A stretch of 64,000 bases of DNA from the NCBI GenBank assembly GCA_014607495.2, contig CP053169.1:2728001-2792000 (forward strand). The letters are read 5' to 3'. The translations under genes were made by a program, and so were the position numbers. Shown here piece after piece: positions 9,636-20,042 of this stretch. This DNA comes from Carposina sasakii. Taxonomy: Eukaryota > Arthropoda > Insecta > Lepidoptera > Carposinidae. The notes beneath the pieces are model-generated. The model had not been told where the DNA came from, did not search any database, and was given only the letters and a program-made list of their open reading frames with translations. The stretch's first letter is position 1. Each line of letters opens with the position of its first letter.

Positions 9636-11990
9636 AGTCTACGCTTAGCATCTGAAAGGGTCTAGAACAATCTTTAGGTCGCCCCATTTCTCCTAAGGTG
9701 GCGTGGTTAGCGTGTTTGTGAGAAGTACAAATGTTGCAGTTAGTAACAAACGATACGGCGTCGGAATGCATACCCGGCCAATAGTATTTGCGTGTTAGAC
9801 GCTTGTAGGTTTTGAATATTCCCAGATGACCTGACATTGGTTCTGTGTGGTTCTCGTGAAGTGTTTTTTCACGCAGTTCTTCAGGAATAACCTCTTTCCA
9901 GTCGAATTCAGTAGTCAGTGCACACTTATTCTTCGTAAGACGAAATAATGAATTATTAGAAATAGTATAATTTGGGAAACTATCGGGAGAATTTAGACAT
10001 CCGGTGTATACCTTCCGATACCAGTTATCGGTTGTGACTGAGTACGAATTGCTCGTGTTAATTAGTGCTATAGGCACAGCTCGCGATAGCGCGTCGGGGA
10101 TAACATTTTCCGAACCCTTTCTGTGTTTTATTTCAAAATTAAAACAAGATAGACGTATTCCCCACCTGGCCAATCTACCAGTTGGGTTATTAAGTGTGAG
10201 AAACCACTTTAAAGCAGAGTGGTCAGTGTAGACGGTAAAAGTTTTACCATTCTCTAAATAGCAACGCCAGTGTTCTAGTGATAACAAGACTGCTAGTGCT
10301 TCTCGCTCAGTTATACTATAATTTCGCTCTTGAGGTGATAAGGATTTGCTCATATAGGCGATGGCGTGTTCTATACCGTCTAAAGTCTGTGTTAACATAG
10401 CACCCACGCCATAATCGCTCGCGTCTGTATGTACCTCGAAGGGCAAATCGTAGTTAGGGCAAGCTAGTACCGGCGCTGAGGCAAGGCATTTCTTTAGTTT
10501 TGTAAACGACTCATTTGCTTCCGGAGACCATTGGAAGGGCGGAGCTTTCTTTCCGGTGCTTGTGAGTTTATTGAGAGGGCCGACTAGGTTACTGAAATTA
10601 GGGACGAATCTACGGTACCAGGAAGCCGTACCAAGAAATCTTTTTACCTCTTTGCTATTTGTAGGAATAGGAAATTTGGTTATGGCTTCGACTTTTTCTG
10701 GATCCGCATGTAATCCACTAGAGTCTACAATATATCCTAGGTACTTAATTTGGTTCCTGAAAAAATTTGATTTCTTAAAATTAATTGTTAAGTTAGCTAT
10801 TTTTAGTTTTTCTAACACCAATGAAAGTAAGTTTATATGTTGATTGTAGTCGTTGGAAACAATTATAATATCATCCAAAAACACAAACACGCGATGTTCG
10901 AATTCTGGGCCGTAAAACAAAAGGTCTACTAATCTTTGCTGTGTGGCAGGTGCATTAGTTAGTCCGAAAGGAGTGGTTTTAAAACAAAAAGTTCCTCGAG
11001 TAGGTATATAAAAAGCGGTTTTTTCTTTATCTTTTTCTGAAAGTGGTATTTGCCAAAATGACTTTGAGAGATCGATACTACTTAGGTATTTAGCATCGCG
11101 AAGATTGTCTAAAATTTCCGCGATGTACGGTAAGCTATACGCATCCTTTTTAGTTATAGCATTTAGTTTCCTACTGTCTAAACAGAAACGCATATCACCG
11201 TTTTTCTTTTTAGTTAGCAAAACTGGGGTAGACCATGCACTTTCACAAGGCTCAACGACATCGAGTTCAAGCATTTCATCAAGTTGTTCACATAGGATTC
11301 GCTGTTTTTCAGGTGACATTCTGAAGTAACGTTGACGAATAGGTTCAGCATTCCCAGTATCTATACTGTGAGTGATTAGATGAGTTCGCCCTAAGCCACG
11401 TTTTTCTGCTGAAATATTTTCGAACTGTTCTATAATACTATCAGCTTTTTCGCGTTGAGTTTGAGTCAAACTGTCGTAAGAGTGTACGTGATCATTTTGT
11501 TGTTGTCTGACGTCATTTATTTCAGCTTTATTATATTTAAGAAAATGAATTGGTTGGATAAATTTAGGTAGTAAGTTAAATTTAGTCCAAAAATCGACGC
11601 CAAAAATTAAATTTGAGTTTATTTGAGGTATTATGTATGCTTTTATGATTTTTGTTTTATTTTCAAATGTTATTGGTAGATTTATAAATTTTGAAGAAGT
11701 AAGAACTTGTCCACCTGCAGCGCAGAACTGCATTACGTCGCAAGTGTTTAGAGTAAATCCGTATTTGAGAAATTGTTCGTGACTAGAATTACCCAGAATC
11801 GTAACCGCGGAACCAGAGTCCAGTAAACCACAGATAGAAATATTATCTACTTTAACCGTAACATGCGGGCGAATATCGTTATTTGGTTCGGTATCTAGGA
11901 TTGTATCAATTTTATAGTAAGTGAAAAATTTATTTATAGTAGACAACCAGGTATCATGATTTAGTTTGTTAATACAATCCAACCCTATTA
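9589..11990 (-). CDS. pol: Gypsy pol: protease, reverse transcriptase, RNase H, integrase N-terminus
   Basis: This frame has no ATG at its head; it opens from the slippery site just before the gag stop, so it would be made as a Gag-Pol fusion. Counting from the TTG at 11982: protease active site LLDSGS (Asp 55), RT from about 210 with SSIDLSKSFW (Asp 304) and FLDD (368-371), RNase H with HTDAS (Asp 520) and YTDHS (Asp 587), then the integrase zinc module (His 709/712, His 719, Cys 749, Cys 752) and the first catalytic Asp in SVDLVGPLP (Asp 782). The frame ends a few residues later because of an indel; the rest of integrase lies at 8798-9635. The protease uses DSG rather than DTG. Domain order identifies Ty3/Gypsy, but I do not assign a clade. 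Confidence 0.9.
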
Positions 11991-13448
11991 GTTTTTTGAC
12001 TGTGTACCATTATTGTCATCATTATTATTATTATCACTTGGTTTACAGTTTGTACAGTTAGTAAATGTTACACCCTTAATTCCGCATTTAAAACATATGG
12101 GATATCTAGGAACTGTGCACTGGCCAAGCGAGTGACTATTATTACGACACCGCGGGCAATAGATATAATTAAATTTTTTGTTTATTGTATCAATCCCTGC
12201 AATGTTAGACCTGGTATTGTCATTTGAGTAACTAGTACCTGGTTTAGAATAATTAAAATTCTGTTGAGGGTAATTTGTAAAATTTTTATTAGGTTTAAAA
12301 GAAGTATAGTTAGAAGGCTGATTGTGATTAGCATAATTATTATGATTATAGAATTTCATTTGTTTTTGATAATGATTTTTACTATTATAATTATTGTTAT
12401 TGGTAGGTTTATGGTGTCTACTATACGAGAATTCGGGTGCTAAAGTTTCAGAATTCGGCCGGGGCGGGTCTTTAAAATAGGTGGATCGATTTTTAAAGTC
12501 CTCATACTTTTTACAAACAGCACCCAATTTCTCGATGCTATCACAATCCGTAACTGCAAGTACGTCGGCATAGCACGGTTTTATATTATGCAATAATATT
12601 TCCAACTTTTCGTTGTTAGATAACGGATTATCCAATCGACTGAATAACCCAGACATAATTGATAAGTATATAGTAATACTCTCAGAATGACCCTGTGTAC
12701 GCTGTTTAATCTCATCAAGAAAACGGTAATCATGGTCGACCACGTCGAAATCTCGTTTAAGCAATACTTCTAATTCTTCCCACGTGGTCACTTGTTTTCT
12801 AACACTACGGAACCAGTGGAGTGCATCTCCTTCGAATATCTCAAAAGCGCAATTTAAAATTTTCTTACTGGGTAGATCTCGTGAAAACCTAAATTCTTCA
12901 ACACGCTGTAAGAATGAGCGAACATTCCCTGTGCCGTTAAATTTTATTTTAACTAAATCTGATGAGGTAGTTTTATCACAGATTATCGCAATCGGTTCAG
13001 AAGTTCTAGGTAGGATATTTTGTTCAGCAGTTTTTTTTACGAGTTGTCCCAAATCCGATAAAGTGGACAGTTGGGATTGAAGTTCAAGGTCATATTTCAT
13101 ATAGTTAGAATGATTCTTAGATGATGGTTCGCATGTTATTCTATTTAATCTGTGGTAAATATGGTGTAAAAGAGCTTCAGCTCTGCTATAGGTTGAGAGC
13201 TTAGGAGTAGTCTGCAAGGCTGTAAGATTTTTTTTTGAATCGGCTAACGATTCAGCAACGGCCAACAAGTCGATGGTTTCGTCGATACCTGAATTTGATA
13301 TATCTTCCGTAGGGTACAATTGGGATAGTTTAACAATTCGACTACGCAGAGATTGAACCGTATGACAATCATCGTCACCTCTAATAGAAACTTCGTACGT
13401 TAGCTCACTTTTGTTTAGAGAAAGAAACTTGATTGGGTAAAGTGCCAT
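11988..13448 (-). CDS. gag: Gypsy gag with CCHC zinc knuckle
   Basis: 486 residues from ATG. It packages element RNA into the particle. The N-terminal two thirds has the helical capsid/nucleocapsid character of Gypsy gag (ALHWFRSVRK, then LLKRDFDVVDHDYRFLDEI) and is followed by an Asn-rich linker from about 350 to 420. A canonical zinc knuckle lies at 431-444 (C-x2-C-x4-H-x4-C). A second one at 452-465 has the same spacing but Val in place of His, so it may not bind zinc. The C-terminus is Asn/Asp-rich. The stop codon sits directly on the slippery heptamer used to enter pol. It is intact. Confidence 0.88.
   Translation of the reverse strand: MALYPIKFLSLNKSELTYEVSIRGDDDCHTVQSLRSRIVKLSQLYPTEDISNSGIDETIDLLAVAESLADSKKNLTALQTTPKLSTYSRAEALLHHIYHRLNRITCEPSSKNHSNYMKYDLELQSQLSTLSDLGQLVKKTAEQNILPRTSEPIAIICDKTTSSDLVKIKFNGTGNVRSFLQRVEEFRFSRDLPSKKILNCAFEIFEGDALHWFRSVRKQVTTWEELEVLLKRDFDVVDHDYRFLDEIKQRTQGHSESITIYLSIMSGLFSRLDNPLSNNEKLEILLHNIKPCYADVLAVTDCDSIEKLGAVCKKYEDFKNRSTYFKDPPRPNSETLAPEFSYSRHHKPTNNNNYNSKNHYQKQMKFYNHNNYANHNQPSNYTSFKPNKNFTNYPQQNFNYSKPGTSYSNDNTRSNIAGIDTINKKFNYIYCPRCRNNSHSLGQCTVPRYPICFKCGIKGVTFTNCTNCKPSDNNNNDDNNGTQSKN
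11991..11997 (-). promoter_or_regulatory. Programmed -1 frameshift site (A AAA AAC)
   Basis: On the minus strand, the gag codons TCA AAA AAC TAA contain the heptamer A-AAA-AAC in the right phase (X XXY YYZ) just before the gag stop. Slipping back one base places ribosomes in the pol frame, which is open from there. This is the same heptamer class used by several retroviruses. I did not model the downstream pseudoknot or stem-loop. Confidence 0.85.
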
Positions 13449-13966
13449 TGTGTTTAGCCACCCAACAATTGCAATAACGAAACGAGGAAAAATTTGTATG
13501 AATTACCACACTTAAGTGAGAGTAAAAATCAATTAGCACAATTAAATTTAAGTAGTAATAAAGTATTCAATAGTAATAAAATATTTTTTAGTGGCAGGTA
13601 GTTCAAACAAAACTACTGATCCGTTACAGTAATGAATGATTAACTAATACGTAAATGGTGTGCGAATGAATTTGAAAAGCGTAAGCAGAATAGCGGTAGG
13701 TAAATTATAAAATTAGTTCGTAAACTGGTAGGTTATTTTCGTAACAATACTCGTAACAATCGGTATGTACTCGTACCAACTCTAAAATTTATAACAAAGA
13801 ATAAGTTTTATCAAAATATATGCAATGTAAGTACGTAGTTAGGTACATATAAGAATTAAATGAACTTACCAGTTAACGGCACCAAAACGTTCACAAAATC
13901 ACAACAAGAAGCACAAAACCAAAACCAAAACAGTACACCTGTGCAGAAACCACGAACGGGCGCCAC
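13449..13966 (-). other. Gypsy leader between LTR and gag
   Basis: About 520 bases of non-coding leader. It begins (minus strand) with the primer binding site and runs to the gag ATG. Confidence 0.7.
13952..13965 (-). other. Primer binding site
   Basis: One base inside the 5' LTR the minus strand reads TGGCGCCCG. The first eight bases match the 3' end complement known for tRNA-Lys-primed elements. The match beyond that is unclear, so the primer tRNA is a tentative call. Confidence 0.6.
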
Positions 13967-14754
13967 TGCGGCGTTTGGCCGGCAGGTAGTTAGGTATACT
14001 AGGGGTGTGGGAATGATACACCAGTTACTATAATCAAAGCACTATAATAACGTTCTGCACAAGTGTTCTGGTAGGTATGTTCACAATCACTGGCCTGAGC
14101 TGGTCGAGGGTGGAAGCACGCTGGGAGTCCGGATCCGTAGGTAGTCCAGGACCCGCAGATCTGCAGAGTAGCTCGTGCCAAGCTTCGCTTAACCACGGCA
14201 GCGGAGAAGGGCAGACTTCCACCGGTACGAGTGGTAAGCGGGAAAGAAGCAGAAGAGGCAGAGAAGGCAGCTAGGCAGTGGAACCCTGGAATCGACATCC
14301 TAACATGAGGAGATGATCGATCGTCGTTTCTTCATGCGCACCTCAAGACACAGGACAAGCATAGCGTGATTATGAATAGGCGAGTCTTGAGTTGTGATGA
14401 AAGATCGGACCAGTAGCTTAAATAAATACATACATAAATATTGCGAAGGTCGGGTAAAAGAAAATACGTTAAGATTCAAAAGAACTAGTTACATACGTTT
14501 TGAAGTACTACCAGAATTAAATGAAATGGATGTAGCAGTGAATAAGGGTAGCCAAAAACATAACACTTACCCTAGAGGGGTTGTAGTAAACACGTATTTA
14601 ATTTAAATCGAGAATTTGTTGAAACACGGCAATAGCTTCGCCGTCGAAAGTTAGATAGGTCTGAGGAAAGGGTCCCCGCGCGCGTCCTTATATGCGTGCT
14701 CCGGCGCCGCTGGCCGACGCGTGTGCGTGTGTGCGTAAAGCTCACAACGCTACA
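13967..14754 (-). repeat. Gypsy 5' LTR
   Basis: 788 bp, matching 7854-8641 at all but one visible position. As the 5' LTR of the minus-strand element it would hold the promoter. No TATA box was assigned. Confidence 0.93.
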
Positions 14755-15252
14755 TTGCATATACTTTCTAGCTGTCGCGTCCAGTGATGGTAATATATGT
14801 TGGTGGTAAATAATATTATTCGTTTTGCCTTATCACATCAAATATATAGGTAATCAATTGACCTAGGTGTAGTGTTTTTATTTTTAAGTTAAGGAATAGT
14901 AAGTCATTTTACTCTGTTATTAATCTCTTTGCTGAGGCGGTTCCTCACTCATACAAATTGTTTGATGCTTTGAAATATTTATACTTTGAAAAAACAAGTC
15001 CACATTGTATGGGTGGGAAGCTGTCTTTGCCCCTGTTTCTAAACGTACCACTTTAACACAGAAATATTGTGAAAACCTATTCTTGGCCTAATTATAAATT
15101 AAATTTATCTGTAATTATTATAAAATGTAAATGCTGTTGGTTTTCCTAATAAAGAAAATAAAATAAAAATAAAATAAAAATAAACAATGATTAGGCTGTA
15201 TGGGCTTAGTTCCCCTTGCCTTTCCTTCGGGATAAACTAAAAAAAAAAAAGA
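14755..15252 (+). other. LINE 3' UTR, second part, with A-rich tail
   Basis: Starts with the right copy of TTGC (14755-14758) and resumes the interrupted LINE. Near the end are AATAAA-rich repeats (about 15147-15186) and the terminal block GGCTGTATGGGCTTAGTT...CTTCGGGATAAACTAA, which also closes the deleted copy at 57450-57800. The AGTTTTTAGG duplication follows at 15253-15262. Confidence 0.8.
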
Positions 15253-15262
15253 AGTTTTTAGG
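15253..15262. repeat. Target-site duplication, right (LINE)
   Basis: AGTTTTTAGG, identical to 3997-4006. Confidence 0.85.
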
Positions 15263-15482
15263 TAATAAACAATAAAGCACACACATGCACAGCACGCTCA
15301 AGAACATCTGTTGTAGATGGCGCTGTAATTCAAAACTTTCTCGAGTTTATTAGTTTATTTAAAGTTTCTGTTTAAAACTCAAAGTTACGTTAACTAAACT
15401 GTATTCTTGTATTAAGCACTGGTTAATACATATCGAGCGCTGAATAGCAAGTTTAAAATATTTCAATCAATTTACGTAAAGA

Positions 15483-15660
15483 AAAAACCCGACTGCTTAG
15501 GTATTTTTTTTACTCAGTGTCACTTTCACGACTCTCACTCTAAGATGAATTTAATGATCTCCAAAGCTCAAATGCGACAAGAGCGTGCCAAAGAAATATA
15601 TAGGTACATAAAAACATATACTCGAATAAAATAACCCTCCTTCTGGCATTAATAGCTAAT
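15483..15660 (-). repeat. Family G repeat
   Basis: Shares ACCCGACTGC at one end, the AGTGTCAC...CGTGCCAAAGAAATATAT middle and the ATAACCCTCCTTCTGGC end with the copies at 19265, 22125 and 45665. Confidence 0.6.
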
Positions 15661-16295
15661 AGTTGACAGTTTAATGGAAAGCTACCGAGGTTATTTAATC
15701 CAATTAAAAAAGTTAAGGTTAAATATTCCTTATTCGTAATAATAAAATTGAAATACATTTCAAATATACGGATACAAAACATTAAAATGGAGACAAAGGC
15801 TTATGAAGCAGGTCCAAAGATTTCAATCTCGAGAACGGAGGCGCCATCTGGAGTCGGATGGCGCAATAACTCAAAACTTATCCGAAACACTCGGAATATA
15901 GAATATACCGACTCGGAACGACATTTTGATAGTTGCTATCTAGTTTTACTTGATTATATTCAGAATAGGAAAATACTAGATGCACAATAGCAGCGCTTAA
16001 GATATAGCACGATAAATAAATGGTTTGAGTGTACGATGTATATTGTCTTATATTAATACAAGTAGAGTCTAGCCTTATGATAATTAGGTACATAAGATTT
16101 AAGTGTAAATATTCTTTACTTAGTTTTTGATTCTACATTTATACTCATCAGTCGTTAAAAAAGATAAACGCGGTATAAGAATTGTGTAATGACAGATATT
16201 CCAAATATTTTCCTGTCAAAAGTATTGTTTAACAGGACTTTGAGCGTATGGTATCGTAATTACTAAATTTTAAATAATTATGCTATGCAGCTCTG
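15661..16295. other. Non-coding stretch, nothing recognised
   Basis: AT-rich. An open frame at about 15748-15990 has no domain and no support. Confidence 0.35.
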
Positions 16296-16535
16296 GGAGT
16301 GAAAAAAAAAGTATAATACTACAGCTGCCTCTCTTCCCGGGCATACTGTACAAGTCAGTAGAGGGACAAGTGGGTCTTGGTGTTTTGTAGGCGATGGGCT
16401 GACCACCTGTCACTACTAACCGAACTTGTATATCTCAACTATACCCTCAAAATTGGTCAGAAGTGGCACCATGTGGTTCTATCGGCCCCTGGTGCTCTGC
16501 CTACCCCGTAAGGGATAAAGGCGTGATTATATGTA
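16296..16535 (+). repeat. Family K repeat, near full length
   Basis: Begins after GTGAAAAAAAAAGTA, runs through CTGCCTCTCTTCCCGGGCAT and GTTTTGTAGGCGATGGGCTG, and ends CCCCGTAAGGGATAAAGGCG. Other copies are at 17807 (minus), 20043, 22330, 34320 (minus) and 52065 (minus). Confidence 0.7.
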
Positions 16536-16726
16536 TACCTATATGTAGTCTAAAAGGTTATTATTTACGTTTTGGTTCACTCGAGTCAATTATTTTGAAT
16601 ATTTGATACCTAATATCATATCAATACGACGTGCCTTTACCTCATTGTTTATGGGGATATAAATGAGGACTTGGATTTTGTTTACAGCCGACTGCTAGCT
16701 TATTTCTTTTTGAGAACAGCTATCAA

Positions 16727-16785
16727 CTAGGTGACAATTTTACAACATTAAAATCCGTAAATAAATTTAGTAGAAGGTACAGCCG
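16727..16785 (-). repeat. Family J repeat, 3' fragment
   Basis: The minus strand shares the GATTTTAATGTTG...CACCTAG segment with 2555-2620. Confidence 0.45.
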
Positions 16786-17027
16786 TCGTAGATCTTTTTA
16801 CTAGTTTTATTATAGAAAGTAAAAGATTCAAACTCGATGCAAAGAATCACAAGAATGCAATGACACTTGACAGATAAATTGGCGGTGGGGTGGTGATGCG
16901 CCCTCTGGTGTTAGAAATAGGGATGTAGGTATGTGCGAGAATCGATACGAATGGAAATTCATGTACTCTCATAGAATCACAAGGACTGCTTCTTCATATC
17001 ATTGCTGTGTTTTCGAGGATATAATAA

Positions 17028-17514
17028 TACAGTCAAACCCGAATATAACGATGTTGAAGGGATATATATATATATATACTTCGTATACTTCTTCTTCTTC
17101 TTCCGTATACTTCGAACGTTATGTCCGATAGTTGTTATAAGCAATATACACAAGTAATCATATCAATAGTCATTTGTATGTTTGTCGTATGGGTATAGGC
17201 TATGCATATGAACCTGTTTTCAAGTCAAGAAAAAAGAAGAAGAATATCGACCTGTCATTTCGTTCATAGATTAATTAAGGTTGAAAATATTCATATAGTT
17301 TTATTTTACTGCAACAAGTTAACTTTTGGTCGTTATAGCCGATAATATCGATAAAGTTTCGTCGTTTTAAGCTATATGTCGATGTAAACGATGTCGTTAT
17401 AGGCGGTATGTTTACTTATTAGTTTATATAGAGATTCGGCCGGGACCTTGCCATTCGGTTGTTATAACCGATCTGTTATTATAAACGATGTCGTTATATT
17501 CGGTTTCGACTGTA
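17028..17514. mobile_element. Pogo/Tigger-like MITE with TA target duplication
   Basis: The element body is 17030-17512, with TA on both sides. The ends are inverted: CAGTCAAACCCGAATATAAC and GTTATATTCGGTTTCGACTG. Inside, copies of GTTATA with CCG or GCG recur on both strands, the usual sub-terminal pattern of pogo/Tigger elements. It carries a short (TA)n run and a CTT-repeat run near 17062-17102. It has no coding frame, so it is non-autonomous. Confidence 0.75.
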
Positions 17515-17594
17515 TATACATTTAACCAACATAACGTTAAATGGAATATTACGAGTACGGGGCATTTAATTTTGTGTATCATTTGTTCTGCTGC

Positions 17595-17806
17595 AGGGCT
17601 TTACTAGTAGGTGTACATCAGCAGCATTTCTGTCCGTCCATATCAAAAGAGTCGACTAAGGAACTCGGGCATTCTCTCAGGCGATAAGCTAGCGACTTGT
17701 CACTGATCATTTATAATCTGTCCCCGCTATGATAAACGTGACTATGGAATCTTCATTGTGATCCTGTAGTTCTGGCTACCCCATTATGGGAACACGGCCG
17801 TACATA
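17595..17806 (+). repeat. Family E repeat
   Basis: Has the GTCGACTAAGGAACTCGGGC, CTAGCGACTTGTCACTGATC and CTGTCCCCGC blocks, then the TCCTGTAGTTCTGGCTACCC block that closes the family. Confidence 0.65.
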
Positions 17807-17915
17807 TAATCACGCCTTTATCCCTTACGGGGTAGGCAGAGCACCAAGGGCCGATAGAACCACATGGTGCCACTTCTGACCAATTTTGAGGGTATAGTTG
17901 AGATGTACAAATTCA
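17807..17915 (-). repeat. Family K repeat, minus orientation
   Basis: Contains CGCCTTTATCCCTTACGGGG followed by the CACATGGTGCCACTTCTGAC block, the reverse complement of the family end at 16440-16530. Confidence 0.7.
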
Positions 17916-17963
17916 TATGTATGTATTTATCCGTGTTTATATGTATGTATGTAAATAGAATAT

Positions 17964-18168
17964 GCCTCGAGCACACCGGATGCGTATGCGTGCACGTAAG
18001 CGTAGACGTACACGTACCTCTAAGTTTAATGTATGGAACTGTCACCGCTTGACGTTTATGTTTACGTGTACGCATACGCATACGGTCTGCCCGTGTCTAT
18101 ATAGTTCCATACATTACAACTCAGAGATACGTGTACGTCTACGCATACGCATCCGATGTGCTCGAGGC
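17964..18168. mobile_element. Palindromic MITE with about 70-bp inverted repeats
   Basis: Ends GCCTCGAGCACACCGGATGC and GCATCCGATGTGCTCGAGGC are inverted, and the arms continue to the shared AATGTATGGAACT block. The arms are rich in alternating purine-pyrimidine (ACGTGTACGCATACGCATAC). A single arm recurs at 38514-38575. No clear target duplication was found. Confidence 0.75.
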
Positions 18169-18640
18169 AAATGTTATTAGGAGAAATAATAGTTTTTTCT
18201 TGAATGTCCAAAATATTTACTAGTCTTATTTGAAATTAGTCAAGACAGGAATTAAGACAACTCATTTATACCTACTTAGATTTGGGACAATAGCATTGTT
18301 TCGGGGGAGGCGTTTACTTATCTCCGACTGTCGGGGACAGAGACAAATCTGCCGAGTTGTGAGCTTCCATTTCACTATGTTGATTCTAGAACGTAGCCAA
18401 ATAGACTTAGATTATTTGTACATATAAAATACTTTGTCCAGAATAGCCAGCGGACAAAAAAAGCGAAATAAATTACTTCTCAGAATGAATCACTCAATTT
18501 TGCTAGGCTCCGAAATAATAATGTAATGAATCACTCTATTTTGCTCCGATTAGAAAGAATTTTCCAAAATTCCCACCGAAACTGGAATTCTAATATAATT
18601 ATAGACGCATAATAATAATTATAACTATTTATTTGGCAAA
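18169..18640. other. Non-coding stretch, nothing recognised
   Basis: Two near-repeats of AATGAATCACTC...TTTTGCT occur at about 18485 and 18525. Nothing else is supportable. Confidence 0.35.
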
Positions 18641-18644
18641 TTAT

Positions 18645-18865
18645 TTAGATCCCAGTCACGGGCCTGAACCACTGAATTTATTTCGTGTAGGTACGGCTTT
18701 AAAAAAAAAAAAAACACTCTATACCCGAGGAGGGTTGGCGTCAGGCAGGCAGCCGGCCGTAAAACAAATGCCAAAACTTAGGCAATGTGAGTTTCGAAAG
18801 AAACCATATTGCGCCGACACCATAAAAATGGTATAAGGGCAGGAAGATGATGATGATATGGTATA
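18645..18865 (+). repeat. Family J fragment joined to a (GAT)n-tailed repeat
   Basis: The first part repeats ATCCCAGTCACGGGCCTG and AATTTATTTCGTG from 2600-2650. After a poly(A) run of about 14, a GC-richer stretch ends in GGGCAGGAAGATGATGATGA, a tail type common in lepidopteran LINE/SINE elements. Confidence 0.5.
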
Positions 18866-19264
18866 CGTGTTATGGCTTAAACCCGAAATGCGACACCGAG
18901 ATGTAGCCGGCTAGAACTAAGTGTCGATTAAAACTAGATGTAACGATTTAGTTTGCAGATAATACCTAAATATTAATATTCCCCCAACACCCAACGTCCT
19001 CATAACTTTTTTCAATCCAAGGAGTACATGTTTAGTCTGAATAAAAAAACTTTTATTGATTCTCTGAAACACTAAGGGTGCGCCAGACGTTCATAACTTT
19101 TCAGAAATCGTAAGGGTCCGTTCAGTATTTATTTCTATTTGGGTACTTCATTGGGACCACTGGCAAAATAATGTTCTCTAAAGATCTAAAGTAAAGTTAG
19201 TTATTTATAGAACAACTGCCTATATAACAGACATATTTTTCTTTTAATAACCTCATTTATTTAA

Positions 19265-19600
19265 AGAAAAACGTCTGACTGTGTAAAAATGTCGATCCAG
19301 TGTCGCCCTCACGAAGACGAATCTAATGACACCTCTCAAGCTAAAATGCGATAATCCGTTTAGGCTCTCGATCGTGCCAAAAAAATATACATACATAAGT
19401 ATCATCATTTACAGCCCTGAGAAGTCCACTGTTGGACATGGGCCTCCCCCAACAACCTCCACTCCGACCGGCCGGAAGCAGCCTGCATCCAACCGACGCC
19501 CGCGACCCTGGCCAGGTCTAAGTATATACACTCGAAAAACACAACCCTTCTTCTAGCGCAGTCGGGTAAAAAATAGCGTAACATATGAGTCGTGAGAGTG
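19265..19600 (-). repeat. Family G repeat split by a family B repeat
   Basis: 19265-19395 and 19522-19600 are the two halves of family G (compare 15483-15660). Between them, 19400-19520 is a family B copy with GAGAAGTCCACTGTTGGACA and CCGGAAGCAGCCTGCATCCA. Family B therefore inserted later. Confidence 0.65.
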
Positions 19601-20042
19601 ACACTGGGTCAAAATATTACGCGGGCAAGTTTTTTTCCTAAAATTAGCATTTTGTGCTTATAATCGAGAAAAATAGTTTCCTGGCGAATAATTTATTTAG
19701 TATTTATTTGCAATTAATATCTAATTAGTTTGCTACCTTTGTTTTGTGTTTGCTACGATTTAGTATAGTAATATAAGTCCACAATTATTTATATTAATAA
19801 CATTACTGTTATGATTAGCTACGACTTTGTTTTTACTAAGGTAACATGATACTTACAATGTTTAACAAACCAAGTCTCGAACTGTTATCTGATTTCATAC
19901 CGAATAAACATCCGCGGGCATTTTACTGATTAATTGTGTTTGTTTATAAATTGATTAGTCAAGGATATACAAGAGTTCTATAAAGGACGCAATAAGCAAT
20001 ATATCCAAGGATATTTATTTTCTCTAATGCATCTCTTTCCTT
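19601..20042. other. Non-coding stretch, nothing recognised
   Basis: AT-rich, no coding frame, no repeat match seen. Confidence 0.35.

Larger units (their letters stand above)
7854..14754 (-). mobile_element. Ty3/Gypsy LTR retrotransposon, near-identical LTRs
   Basis: 6,901 bp, bounded by two 788-bp LTRs that start TG and end CA, with a TTGC target duplication. On the minus strand the order is LTR, primer binding site, 0.5-kb leader, gag (13448-11988), pol by a -1 slip, polypurine stretch, LTR. Pol order is protease, RT, RNase H, integrase, as in Ty3/Gypsy. There is no env: integrase ends within about 160 bp of the LTR. I found one base difference between the LTRs (8320 G versus 14433 C), so the insertion is recent. 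A single indel breaks the integrase frame. Confidence 0.93.
4007..15252 (+). mobile_element. Non-LTR retrotransposon (LINE), carrying a nested Gypsy element
   Basis: The element starts GGATTCGGCGGGAAAAG and ends in an A-rich tail after CTTCGGGATAAACTAA. A perfect 10-bp duplication flanks it. Removing the 6,901-bp Gypsy element and one copy of its 4-bp duplication leaves about 4.3 kb: a 0.88-kb 5' UTR, one long ORF with endonuclease and reverse transcriptase, and a 0.57-kb 3' UTR. The short target duplication and poly(A)-type tail fit target-primed reverse transcription. RT motifs place it in the Jockey/CR1 group broadly, but I cannot settle the clade by eye. No ORF1 is visible. An internally deleted copy lies at 57450-57800. 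Confidence 0.85.

Noticed and set aside
10004..11329. Plus-strand frames of 74-95 codons across the Gypsy pol region
   Set aside because: Antisense shadows of the pol frame.
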